Shown in pieces: positions 1 to 6,874 of a stretch of DNA of 11,333 nt. The DNA comes from Clostridiales bacterium. GTDB taxonomy: Bacteria > Bacillota > Clostridia > Peptostreptococcales > Natronincolaceae. Positions within the stretch are counted from its first letter, which is position 1. The number at the start of each line of letters is the position of its first letter. The stretch covers positions 1 through 11,333 of the forward strand of contig JAAZJW010000069.1 in NCBI GenBank assembly GCA_012800145.1, given 5' to 3'. The position numbers were made by a program, and so were the translations under genes. Below the pieces are notes generated by a model. The model worked only from the letters and a program-made list of their open reading frames with translations, was not told the origin of the DNA and ran no database searches.

Positions 1-2
1 GA

Positions 3-101
3 CTAGGGGACGGGAGTTCTTGTCCCATCAAATTCCATTTTATCTATAGGCAGAGAATGGTGAGATGGGAAAAAACTCCCGTCCCCTTGTCCCGTGCCTA
101 G
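3..101. repeat. Imperfect long inverted repeat, GGGGACGG type
   Basis: The outer arms GGGGACGGGAGTT (6-18) and AACTCCCGTCCCC (74-86) are exact reverse complements. A second block TCCCATC (23-29) pairs with GATGGGA (64-70) after a one-base shift, and an inner CCATT (35-39) pairs with AATGG (56-60). CTAGG (3-7) and CCTAG (97-101) may mark outer edges. It lies just beyond the 3' end of the metallophosphoesterase gene, so its transcript could fold and act as a terminator, but no clear U-tract supports that. The block CCGTCCCCTTG (79-89) recurs in the palindrome at the other end of the window (11321-11331). A dispersed intergenic REP-like element is the most likely identity; no transposase is present. 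Confidence 0.7.
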
Positions 102-112
102 ACTTATGTGAA

Positions 113-868
113 CTACATACCAACCAATATCCGCTTATATAAAAATTTCGGAAGCCGATTTTTTTTAACCTTCCTCGCCGTTATTTTCACCTTGTAAGGC
201 AGCCTGACATATTTTATGGTTTTCCTGTCAGTGTCGTATATTACAAAACAACTTTTATAGTTATGATCCCTGGGTTGTCCCACCGAGCCTATGTTGAATA
301 TATATTTTTTGCCTTTCTGCAGTTGTATCTCCCGTTTATAATCTATATCAGATACCATCTCTATATCTGCAAAGGAATTATCCCCGTTCGAAATAAAATA
401 TTGGGGCACATGGGTATGTCCTATGAACAGCAACTGTGTTTCCATAAGATCAAAACTTTCCCGGGCCTCGAAGCTTCTATCCATGTACAAAAATTTCTCC
501 GGGCTGTTCAGCGTCCCGTGAGATATGGTGAAATCTTCTTCTCTATAGATTTTTGTCAACGGAAAATCCCTTAGTATGTTTTTATTTTTATCTGTCAGCT
601 CATTTATGGTCCAAATCAGAGCCTCTTTGGCAACAGGATTAAACCAATCTAAATCTTCCCCATATACCACAGTACTATCATGGTTGCCCTGTATACAATC
701 ATAATCTTTTACAAGTTCGACGCACTCATTTGGGTTCGCCATATATCCTACTATGTCCCCGAGAACCACAATCTTGTCCACTTTTTGTTTTGTGGATAAA
801 TATTCAAGAACTGCTTCCAATGCCTCCAAATTTCCATGTATATCGCCTATCAATCCAATTTTCAACAT
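113..868 (-). CDS. Metallophosphoesterase (calcineurin-like, YfcE/MJ0936 type)
   Basis: A 251-residue soluble protein with the full set of calcineurin-like phosphoesterase metal motifs: GDIHGN at residues 8-13, GDIVGY at 37-42, GNHD at 61-64, SHGT at 116-119 and GHTH at 150-153, followed by NIGSVGQPRD at 192-201. These Asp, Asn and His residues bind a two-metal centre that hydrolyses phosphomonoesters or phosphodiesters. Short stand-alone members of this group are cytoplasmic phosphodiesterases whose natural substrate is often unknown, so none is assigned. The start ATG (866-868 on the complement) follows GGAGG (875-879) by six bases; the stop is TAG at 113-115. It is divergent from the acylphosphatase gene with its own -10 box, so it is probably monocistronic. 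No signal peptide or membrane segment is seen. The family call is secure; the substrate is not. Confidence 0.93.
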   Translation of the reverse strand: MLKIGLIGDIHGNLEALEAVLEYLSTKQKVDKIVVLGDIVGYMANPNECVELVKDYDCIQGNHDSTVVYGEDLDWFNPVAKEALIWTINELTDKNKNILRDFPLTKIYREEDFTISHGTLNSPEKFLYMDRSFEARESFDLMETQLLFIGHTHVPQYFISNGDNSFADIEMVSDIDYKREIQLQKGKKYIFNIGSVGQPRDHNYKSCFVIYDTDRKTIKYVRLPYKVKITARKVKKNRLPKFLYKRILVGM

Positions 869-897
869 TTAACGCCTCCATGTATGATATCCATACC

Positions 898-926
898 ATT
901 ATATACCTAAATGAATCCTGATACCA
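898..926 (-). promoter_or_regulatory. Probable promoter of the metallophosphoesterase gene
   Basis: On the complement, a perfect TATAAT (898-903) lies about 20 bases upstream of the Shine-Dalgarno site. At 17-base spacing the -35 position reads TGGTAT (921-926), a poor match to TTGACA, so the call rests on the -10 box and its position. Confidence 0.5.
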
Positions 927-934
927 GGTACCTG
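925..934. promoter_or_regulatory. Perfect 10-bp palindrome CAGGTACCTG between divergent promoters
   Basis: CAGGTACCTG is self-complementary and lies roughly midway between the two divergent TATAAT boxes (898-903 on minus and 959-964 on plus), overlapping the -35 position of the leftward promoter. The location suits an operator shared by both genes. A 10-bp palindrome can arise by chance and no regulator gene is nearby, so this is only a candidate. Confidence 0.25.
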
Positions 935-955
935 AGTGTAGAAAACTAAGGAGTA

Positions 956-964
956 TGCTATAAT
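956..964 (+). promoter_or_regulatory. Extended -10 promoter upstream of the acylphosphatase gene
   Basis: TGCTATAAT (956-964) combines a perfect -10 hexamer with the extended TGn motif. The -35 position (936-941, GTGTAG) does not match consensus, as is common for extended -10 promoters. Transcription would start near 971, leaving about 90 bases of leader before the preferred start at 1060. Confidence 0.55.
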
Positions 965-1059
965 TGTTGGTACAAATATGGGGCACAGACAAATTAAGGG
1001 ATTTGATAATCTGTATTGTTATTTTTGCGATACAAATCAGAGTCAGGGGGTGTTTAAAT

Positions 1060-1425
1060 TTGGGGTTAAACAAATTTATAGAAAAACTGAAGAATAGCTA
1101 TATGGACAATAAAACCGGACACACGAAAGCACCTGATTTTAAATCATCCTCTTTTGTCAGGAAAAGAGTAGTGTTTTCGGGCAAGGTCCAAGGAGTGGGT
1201 TTTAGGTATGAAATACGCATATTAGCAGAACAGCTTGATCTGACGGGTTGGGTCAGAAATAAAAATCGTAACAAAGTTGAATTGGAAGTACAAGGGAAAA
1301 AAGACAAAATCCTTTTTTTAGTGTCACATATGAAATCCTTGAAAAGAGCAGTTGTTACGCATGTAGAGATAAATGAAATACCAATAATAAATGGTGAAAT
1401 AGACTTCATAGTTAAATATAGTTAG
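1060..1425 (+). CDS. acyP: Acylphosphatase
   Basis: This small cytoplasmic enzyme hydrolyses carboxyl-phosphate bonds such as that of acetyl phosphate. The core covers residues 34-121. SGKVQGVGFRYE carries the phosphate-binding loop and catalytic Arg49; GWVRN carries catalytic Asn67. The 18-residue gap between them equals that between Arg23 and Asn41 of classical acylphosphatases. The preferred start is TTG at 1060, seven bases after AGGGGGTG (1045-1052), giving 121 residues with a polar N-terminal tail of about 33. ATG at 1102 (107 residues) is nearer family length but lacks a good Shine-Dalgarno site. The frame stays open back to 964, yet that would put the start on the -10 box. The gene converges on the Clp1-like gene with no terminator visible between them. 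Identity is firm; the start is uncertain. Confidence 0.9.
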   Translation: MGLNKFIEKLKNSYMDNKTGHTKAPDFKSSSFVRKRVVFSGKVQGVGFRYEIRILAEQLDLTGWVRNKNRNKVELEVQGKKDKILFLVSHMKSLKRAVVTHVEINEIPIINGEIDFIVKYS

Positions 1426-1455
1426 TTCAACCGGCCACACAGCAAGGAGGTAAAA

Positions 1456-1623
1456 ATGAGGGAAAATATTAGTATGATTCATTCCTATGCCGAGGTGACT
1501 GTAGTGCCATTAAGTTCCAGTTTGTATGCAGTTATCCATATGGTGCCCAATTTACAGTTTTTCGGTAGCGGCGCCAGAACAAACGGGTCACCTTCGGATA
1601 TGGTCCATATGCAAGGAATTTGA
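1456..1623 (+). other. Orphan Shine-Dalgarno plus ATG, 55-codon reading frame, possible gene remnant
   Basis: A near-ideal ribosome-binding site AAGGAGG (1444-1450) stands five bases before ATG at 1456, 30 bases after the acylphosphatase stop, which is operon-like spacing. The frame runs 55 codons (starting MRENISMIHS) to TGA at 1621-1623, but all beyond about codon 10 is antisense to the 3' end of the Clp1-like gene. The peptide is not recognised and has no domain motif. It may be the leftover 5' end of a gene displaced when the Clp1-like gene arrived, a real small overlapping gene, or chance. The ribosome-binding site is clear; the coding status is doubtful. Confidence 0.3.
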
Positions 1624-2366
1624 AATCCAGGTGTTTGGGGGTCCTGAATTGCGGCTACGGTTCCATGAGGTATTTGGTCGATATCCACATATCGGCTTTC
1701 ATCCCACCATCGACGAATTACTGCACGAGAATGATGAACGCTAAAAAGTGAAGGGCTGTCTCCCATATATGCATTCCAACGGGATATTCGATTTTCTTTA
1801 CGGATTTTCGCGAGTTTGGTCTTCACCTTTTTTGAAGGCAGAAAATTACGGACGTGAAACCCAAGTGAATTTAAGCAATTAACAAGTGGGGTGAGCCCGG
1901 GTGTATTCAGTGCCAAGACAAGATCGGGTTTGACCATTTCAGCTTTGGCACATTTAATTTGTACTCCCCCTGCAGGTTTTACAAGTCCGCATGTGTCAAT
2001 GAGTATTGCATCGGCTTCAGAGCGTTGAGCTGCCTCGACACAAACTTTGGTACCTGTCACTACAGACAGTTCTCTCCCATAGGGGGACGTTTTTCCAACC
2101 AGATACGATCCCTTGTTTGTAATTGATTGTGGGGATGTTGTGCTTTGTGTTAATATTCCGTAAGAAACAAAGCCCGGAGGGCCTATATCCGACTGCCCTA
2201 TATCCGAATCGACAACAGCCACTTTTTGTGATTGTTCTTGAAACCAATGTGCCAAGGTTTTAACTACGGTGCTCTTCCCGGTGTCAGTTTCACCGATAAC
2301 CATAATTTTAGGCCTGCTAGGGAGAAGCGAAAGCTCTTTGATTAATGCAGTATTAAGTGAAATCAA
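1485..2366 (-). CDS. Clp1/Grc3-family P-loop polynucleotide 5'-hydroxyl kinase-like protein
   Basis: A 293-residue protein with hallmarks of the Clp1 P-loop domain: Walker A GETDTGKST (25-33), the DxDxGQ signature DSDIGQSDIGPPG (53-65), the family block YLVGKTSPYGRE (88-99), a clasp-like IDTCGLVKPAGG (123-134), and a lid-like RISR (193-196) followed by YMG. Relatives in archaea and eukaryotes phosphorylate 5'-OH ends of RNA or DNA; activity here is inferred. The last 85 or so residues form a separate small domain I do not recognise. The start is TTG (2364-2366 on the complement), nine bases after GGAGG (2376-2380). By hand count, G+C is 31 of 60 at both 1561-1620 and 1981-2040, against 19 of 60 in addA at 3661-3720, which suggests transfer. 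It is probably monocistronic. A general P-loop NTPase is the fallback call. Confidence 0.85.
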   Translation of the reverse strand: MISLNTALIKELSLLPSRPKIMVIGETDTGKSTVVKTLAHWFQEQSQKVAVVDSDIGQSDIGPPGFVSYGILTQSTTSPQSITNKGSYLVGKTSPYGRELSVVTGTKVCVEAAQRSEADAILIDTCGLVKPAGGVQIKCAKAEMVKPDLVLALNTPGLTPLVNCLNSLGFHVRNFLPSKKVKTKLAKIRKENRISRWNAYMGDSPSLFSVHHSRAVIRRWWDESRYVDIDQIPHGTVAAIQDPQTPGFQIPCIWTISEGDPFVLAPLPKNCKLGTIWITAYKLELNGTTVTSA

Positions 2367-2390
2367 AACGGTTTACCTCCGGAAATTGTG

Positions 2391-2396
2391 ATTATA
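2391..2396 (-). promoter_or_regulatory. Possible -10 box for the Clp1-like gene
   Basis: On the complement a perfect TATAAT lies 10 bases upstream of the GGAGG site, implying a leader of about 17-20 bases. No -35 match is found at 16 to 18 base spacing, and TATAAT is common in AT-rich intergenic DNA, so confidence is low. Confidence 0.3.
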
Positions 2397-2801
2397 ATTA
2401 AAATTAGGGGCAATATCCCCGGCTGTTCCTTATCAATTACATTATCATAGCATCTTCAGAAAATCCAGAAAATCATTTCTCCTTTATATCCTTCAATACA
2501 AATTTTTCTTTTTCTCAGGTATAATTTTTTTAACATGTCTGTAATCATTTTGTTCCACCGAGCATATAAAATACTAGCGCAGAGCAATCTGTCCTGATAA
2601 CCGATTTTCTTACTAATATGCACAGCCCTTAAATCTGCTAAAACATATCCTGTATTAATGAATAGCATATTAAAAACAGCAAAATAACAAGAAATATGAC
2701 CAAATGTGACAGGCGGAACATTTCTTGTCCTATTTATGAAGTCTGATGCCTTCTAATCCTGTAAAATCTTGTTGCTAAAGGTAAATATGGTAACAGATTA
2801 C
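2397..2801. other. AT-rich intergenic stretch without a supported gene
   Basis: About 400 bases separate the Clp1-like gene from the promoter of the next small gene. A minus-strand frame at 2456-2668 could encode 70 residues, rich in Lys and Arg near its end, but it has no Shine-Dalgarno site and no recognisable motif. A short stem GGGG/CCCC lies at 2407-2420. No tRNA, rRNA, insertion-sequence end or strong terminator is seen. The stretch may hold decayed sequence on the Clp1 side, but nothing proves it. Confidence 0.5.
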
Positions 2802-2830
2802 TTGCAAGACAATGTAAAAAATGAGATAAT
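2802..2830 (+). promoter_or_regulatory. Promoter of the small membrane-protein gene
   Basis: TTGCAA (2802-2807) and GATAAT (2825-2830) are separated by exactly 17 bases, matching the housekeeping sigma consensus at 4 of 6 and 5 of 6 positions. Transcription would begin near 2837, about 40 bases before the ATG at 2877. Confidence 0.6.
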
Positions 2831-2876
2831 AAAAGGGTTAAAAGTATAAAAATCAAATGGGGGGGGTCGAATAACA

Positions 2877-3008
2877 ATGGATTTAAAGAAAATAAGTATA
2901 CCTTATGCACTGTTGGGAATTGCCTATATAGCCTATTTCTTTACACACATAGCTGAACTTTATATTGCTATAGGTTTGATTTACTTATATCTTGCGTTTA
3001 AGCATTAG
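2877..3008 (+). CDS. Small hydrophobic membrane protein of 43 residues
   Basis: The frame begins MDLKKISIPYALLG, ends LYLAFKH, and stops at TAG 3006-3008. A basic N-terminus (Lys4, Lys5) precedes a nearly continuous hydrophobic run at about residues 8-41, broken by Thr-His and Ala-Glu near 23-27. This suggests a two-helix hairpin in the membrane with positively charged ends. A run of eight G (2859-2866) ending in GGGGT lies about 10 bases upstream and acts as the likely Shine-Dalgarno site. The gene has its own 17-bp-spaced promoter and a terminator 64 bases downstream, so it is a complete single-gene transcription unit, which supports it being real despite its size. I do not recognise the family. 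Toxin-like hydrophobic peptides look superficially similar, but no antitoxin RNA is evident. Confidence 0.6.
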   Translation: MDLKKISIPYALLGIAYIAYFFTHIAELYIAIGLIYLYLAFKH

Positions 3009-3071
3009 TAAAAATGGAATAATAAAAATTACTAAAATCTGGCATAACAGCTTTATTATTTTTTATTATAG

Positions 3072-3106
3072 TCCCAAAATCTAACAAGGTTTTGGGATTA
3101 TTTTTT
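3072..3106 (+). terminator. Rho-independent terminator after the small membrane-protein gene
   Basis: TCCCAAAA (3072-3079) pairs perfectly with TTTTGGGA (3090-3097) around a 10-base loop, followed by TTATTTTTT (3098-3106). It separates the small gene from addA. Confidence 0.9.
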
Positions 3107-3125
3107 AAAACCCCTGTTTTACATG

Positions 3126-3134
3126 TGATATAAT
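3126..3134 (+). promoter_or_regulatory. Extended -10 element, distal addA promoter candidate
   Basis: TGATATAAT is a TGn-extended perfect -10 box, 20 bases after the preceding terminator and about 105 bases before the addA start. No good -35 is present. The same nonamer recurs at 3188-3196 and 6866-6874. Confidence 0.4.
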
Positions 3135-3187
3135 TAAATAAATTTACTGTGTCAGGGTTGGAACCTAATTTTATATAGAAAGCCTAC

Positions 3188-3196
3188 TGATATAAT
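3188..3196 (+). promoter_or_regulatory. Extended -10 element, proximal addA promoter candidate
   Basis: A second copy of TGATATAAT, 42 bases before the ATG at 3239. A start near 3203 would give a short leader that includes the GGGGTG ribosome-binding site. No convincing -35 is seen at 17 bases. This copy is better placed than the distal one. Confidence 0.5.
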
Positions 3197-3238
3197 ATAT
3201 TTTGAATATAAGGCACAGAAATGGGGTGTGCTATAACG

Positions 3239-6200
3239 ATGAACTGGACCAAAGAACAACAGGCAGCCATAAATTGCAGGGGGTGCAATATTTTGGTATC
3301 TGCCGCAGCCGGATCGGGTAAAACCGCCGTACTTGTTGAGCGGATTATCCAAATTATTTTAAAGGATAAGATAGACATAGATAGACTTTTGGTAGTGACC
3401 TTTACCAATGCCGCCGCCGGGGAAATGCGTGAAAGAATAGCGGCATCTATTGTAAAGGAAATGGATAAAAAAACCGGGGACGAACGACATTTAAGAAAAC
3501 AAATCAGTCTTCTCAACAGAGCGTCTATAACTACCATACACTCTTTTTGTATGGATGTGATAAGAAGACATTTCCATGTTATAGATGTGGATCCCGGTTT
3601 CAGGGTAGGGGATGTGACCGAAACCGGTATTTTGAGGCTCGAAGCCCTGGAAGAAACATTTGAAAAAGAATATGAAAAGGCAGATGATTTATTTTTTCAA
3701 TTGGTAGAAACCTTTGGCGGAACAAAGGAAGATAGACCGTTGCAGGATTTAGTTTTAAAGTTATATAGCTTCATACAAAGTCAGCCCTATCCGGAAAAAT
3801 GGCTTAAGGAAAAAGTAGAGGATTTCACACTTTCTATCGAGGATTTTAATGACAGCAATTGGGTCAGGACAATTGAAGGTAGGGTCAAAACCCGGCTAAA
3901 GGCAGCCATAGACCTTTTAAACAATGCTTTGGTTATTGCACGGGAACCTGAAGGACCGAACCCTTATGAGGGTGCTATACTTTCAGATTTAGCTTGGATA
4001 GACGAACTGTGTGACAGCTTGAATTTGTCTGTCACATCATTCTATGAAACATTAAATGACTTAAAACATGACAGATTAAAATCTTGCAGGGACGGTAATC
4101 CCGAATTGAAGGAACAATGTAAAAGTTTAAGGGACGAGGCAAAGGATATTATAAAGAACATTAAAGAAAATATTTTTGCTGCCGGTCCGGAAGAACATGT
4201 AAGGGACTTAAATAGATTATATCCGCTTATGGATTATCTATATAAATTAGTTATAAGATTTGCAAATACATACAGAGAGAAAAAAACCGACAGAGGGATC
4301 GTGGATTTTAACGATCTGGAACATTATGCTCTCAGAATTTTAGCCGATGAGCCTGTAGCCCAAGAGTACAAGGAGAGGTTTGAATATATTTTTATAGATG
4401 AGTACCAGGATAGCAACATTGTGCAAGAAACCCTCATTCAATCCATCAAACGGAAGGATAATCTTTTTATGGTGGGGGATGTCAAACAAAGTATTTATCG
4501 CTTTCGTTTGGCAGATCCGACCTTGTTTATAAAAAAATATGAGACTTTTAAAAGCACAGAGGAGGATATTGACAGACGGATAGATCTTTCCAAGAACTTC
4601 AGGAGTAGGGGTGAAATTTTAAACGGGGTTAATTATATATTTAAACATATTATGTCAAAGGAACTGGGCGAAATAGACTATGATGATAAAGTTTTTCTAT
4701 ATCAAGGCGCCAACTTTGAATCTGCTGATGACCCATCCATAGAAGTTAATTTAATAGAAAAAAGCACAGAAATAGATGAAGACATGGAAGAGGAATTGCA
4801 GGAATTGACAGATATAGAAGTGGAAGCCCGTATTGTGGCTAAAAGAATCAGGGAACTATTAAATGAAAAAATTTATGATGAAAATCTTGGGACCTATAGG
4901 GAGCTGGAATATAGAGATATTGTAGTGCTTTTAAGGACAACTCAAAATTGGGCACAAAACTTCTTGGAAGTGTTTATGAGGGAAGGTATACCTGCTTATG
5001 CGGATGCCGGCACAGGATATTTTGAAGCAATAGAGGTGAACATGTTTTTGAATCTCCTTAGAGTAATTGATAATAAAAGACAGGATATTCCACTACTCAG
5101 CGTTATGCGCTCCCCCATCAGCAATTTTACCATAGAGGAACTTATTAATATCAGAATACATGATAAGAGCGGTACCTATTATGATGCAATAGAGAAATAT
5201 ATAGAAGAAAATGATGACAATTTAAAACATAAACTTGTTTCTTTCATTGAAAAGCTCAACAGGTGGAGTGATGAGGCCAGATATATAAAAATAGATCAGT
5301 TTATTTGGAGACTTTTTATGGAAACCGGCTACTACCATTATGTAGGGGCCATGCCCGGGGGTCTCCAGCGTCAGGCTAATCTCAGAATTTTGTTTGATCG
5401 TGCCGGCCAATTTGAAAAGACATCTATCAAAGGATTATTCAACTTTATAAAGTTTTTAGAAAAGTTGCAAGGTGGTCGGGGTGATATGGGTGCCGCAAAA
5501 GTACTCGGTGAAAATGACAACGTAGTCAGGATAATGAGCGTTCATAAAAGTAAGGGGCTGGAATTTCCTGTGGTAATAGCAGCGGGTATGGGGAAAAATT
5601 TTAACCTCATGGATACCAACGCCGATGTGCTGTTGCATAAAGACCTGGGGCTGGGACCAAAATTTGTCGATCCAGACTTGAGAATCTACAGGGATACCAT
5701 TGCAAAGCTCGCAATGCGAGACCAAATTAAAATAGAAAGCTTATCAGAGGAAATGAGGATTTTATATGTGGCTTTCACCAGACCAAAAGACAAGTTAATC
5801 ATTGTAGGTTCCTTAAAAAATATAGAAGGATTGGCTAGAAAATGGAACAGGTCAGACAATGTCTACTTTTTGATGAACGGAAGGAACTATATGGATTGGA
5901 TAGGACCCGCTCTCATAAAACATCCTGATGGAGAAAACCTGAGACAGTTAGCCGGTTTGCAATTTGATGAATCTAAATATAATGGGGAAAACTCCAAATG
6001 GACAATAAATATTTTAGGAAGACAAGCTATAGTATTGGAAGAGGAAGAAAAATTATTAAAAGAGGAAGAATATAGAGAAAAACTTATTAATTTTAATAGG
6101 GAGGATTTCCCGCCCAATGATTATACAGAATATAAGGAAGGAATTTATAACAGATTGAGCTGGGAATATAGACATAAGGATTCAACCCTTATACCGTCTA

Positions 6201-6829
6201 AATTATCCGTGTCGGACGTTAAGAAAATGACTATTAAAGAGATGGATTCTATTATTTATCAAATACCGACTTTGGCTAAGGTCCCAAAATTTATGGAAGG
6301 CAAGAAAATTTTTACTGCGGCGGAGAGAGGTACTATTATGCACTTTGTTCTCCAACACCTGAATTTGGAGAAGGTTCACAGCAAGGAACAGATAGGTGAA
6401 CAAATAGATTTTATGGTAGCAAGTGAGCTTATTACGAAGGAAGAATCTAAAACAGTAAATATAGAAAAAATATCGAGTTATTTTGAAAGTGGAATAGGTA
6501 AAAGAATGCTCATGTCGGAAAAAATATATAGAGAGTCCCCTTTTGTTATTGAAAAACCTGCTAGCGATATAATCAAGGGATTACCTGAAAGTTCCGAGGA
6601 GAAATTACTTATACAAGGAATCATAGATTGTTACTTCGAGGAAGAAGACGGATTAGTATTGGTGGATTATAAAACCGATGTTGTGTTTAATGGGGATGTT
6701 TCGAGTATAAAAGCCAGGTATAAGGTGCAGTTGCATCTTTATAGGGAAGCCTTGGAAAAAATTACTGCAAAAAAGGTAAAGGAAACTTACTTATATTTGT
6801 TCGATATAAACCAAGGGGTAAGAATGTAA
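3239..6829 (+). CDS. addA: ATP-dependent helicase/nuclease subunit A (AddA)
   Basis: AddA is the UvrD-like helicase and 3'-strand nuclease of AddAB, which resects double-strand breaks for RecA-dependent repair, the Gram-positive counterpart of RecBCD. From the start at 3239 the protein has 1196 residues, near the usual 1200-1250. Helicase motifs run in order: Walker A AAAGSGKT (22-29), TFTNAAAGEMRERI (motif Ia), DEYQD (387-391), GDVKQSIYRFR (413-423), SVHKSKGLEFPVVI (motif V) and YVAFTR (843-848). The C-terminal RecB-type nuclease keeps His1035, Asp1130, the DYKTD block (Asp1143, Lys1145) and the QLHLY element (Gln1164). ATG 3239 is chosen because AddA proteins start close to the WTxEQ motif and GGGGTG lies 10 bases upstream; ATG 3221 would add six residues. 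addB, usually just upstream, is absent from the window. Confidence 0.97.
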   Translation: MNWTKEQQAAINCRGCNILVSAAAGSGKTAVLVERIIQIILKDKIDIDRLLVVTFTNAAAGEMRERIAASIVKEMDKKTGDERHLRKQISLLNRASITTIHSFCMDVIRRHFHVIDVDPGFRVGDVTETGILRLEALEETFEKEYEKADDLFFQLVETFGGTKEDRPLQDLVLKLYSFIQSQPYPEKWLKEKVEDFTLSIEDFNDSNWVRTIEGRVKTRLKAAIDLLNNALVIAREPEGPNPYEGAILSDLAWIDELCDSLNLSVTSFYETLNDLKHDRLKSCRDGNPELKEQCKSLRDEAKDIIKNIKENIFAAGPEEHVRDLNRLYPLMDYLYKLVIRFANTYREKKTDRGIVDFNDLEHYALRILADEPVAQEYKERFEYIFIDEYQDSNIVQETLIQSIKRKDNLFMVGDVKQSIYRFRLADPTLFIKKYETFKSTEEDIDRRIDLSKNFRSRGEILNGVNYIFKHIMSKELGEIDYDDKVFLYQGANFESADDPSIEVNLIEKSTEIDEDMEEELQELTDIEVEARIVAKRIRELLNEKIYDENLGTYRELEYRDIVVLLRTTQNWAQNFLEVFMREGIPAYADAGTGYFEAIEVNMFLNLLRVIDNKRQDIPLLSVMRSPISNFTIEELINIRIHDKSGTYYDAIEKYIEENDDNLKHKLVSFIEKLNRWSDEARYIKIDQFIWRLFMETGYYHYVGAMPGGLQRQANLRILFDRAGQFEKTSIKGLFNFIKFLEKLQGGRGDMGAAKVLGENDNVVRIMSVHKSKGLEFPVVIAAGMGKNFNLMDTNADVLLHKDLGLGPKFVDPDLRIYRDTIAKLAMRDQIKIESLSEEMRILYVAFTRPKDKLIIVGSLKNIEGLARKWNRSDNVYFLMNGRNYMDWIGPALIKHPDGENLRQLAGLQFDESKYNGENSKWTINILGRQAIVLEEEEKLLKEEEYREKLINFNREDFPPNDYTEYKEGIYNRLSWEYRHKDSTLIPSKLSVSDVKKMTIKEMDSIIYQIPTLAKVPKFMEGKKIFTAAERGTIMHFVLQHLNLEKVHSKEQIGEQIDFMVASELITKEESKTVNIEKISSYFESGIGKRMLMSEKIYRESPFVIEKPASDIIKGLPESSEEKLLIQGIIDCYFEEEDGLVLVDYKTDVVFNGDVSSIKARYKVQLHLYREALEKITAKKVKETYLYLFDINQGVRM

Positions 6830-6865
6830 AAACATTTTGATTATTCTTTAAGTTGGCGTTTTTTC

Positions 6866-6874
6866 TGATATAAT
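6866..6874 (+). promoter_or_regulatory. Extended -10 promoter of ilvH
   Basis: TGATATAAT is identical to the two elements before addA and starts 37 bases after the addA stop. At 17-base spacing the upstream hexamer is CTTTAA (6846-6851), a weak -35. It would give a leader of roughly 165 bases before ilvH, longer than needed for translation alone. Confidence 0.5.

Noticed and set aside
964..1059. Upstream extension of the acylphosphatase frame with a hydrophobic stretch, which would give a membrane-anchored enzyme
   Set aside because: The only start there (TTG 964) overlaps the TATAAT box at 959-964, so it could not be in the transcript; TTG 1060 has a better ribosome-binding site.
2456..2668. 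Minus-strand 70-codon frame in the gap after the Clp1-like gene
   Set aside because: No Shine-Dalgarno site before its ATG, no recognisable motif, and ordinary length for a chance frame; it might be a decayed gene but nothing supports coding.
3184..3537. Long minus-strand frames inside addA, tig and clpX
   Set aside because: They are antisense to genes with complete domain motifs, lack ribosome-binding sites and have low-complexity composition, so they are shadows of the real genes.
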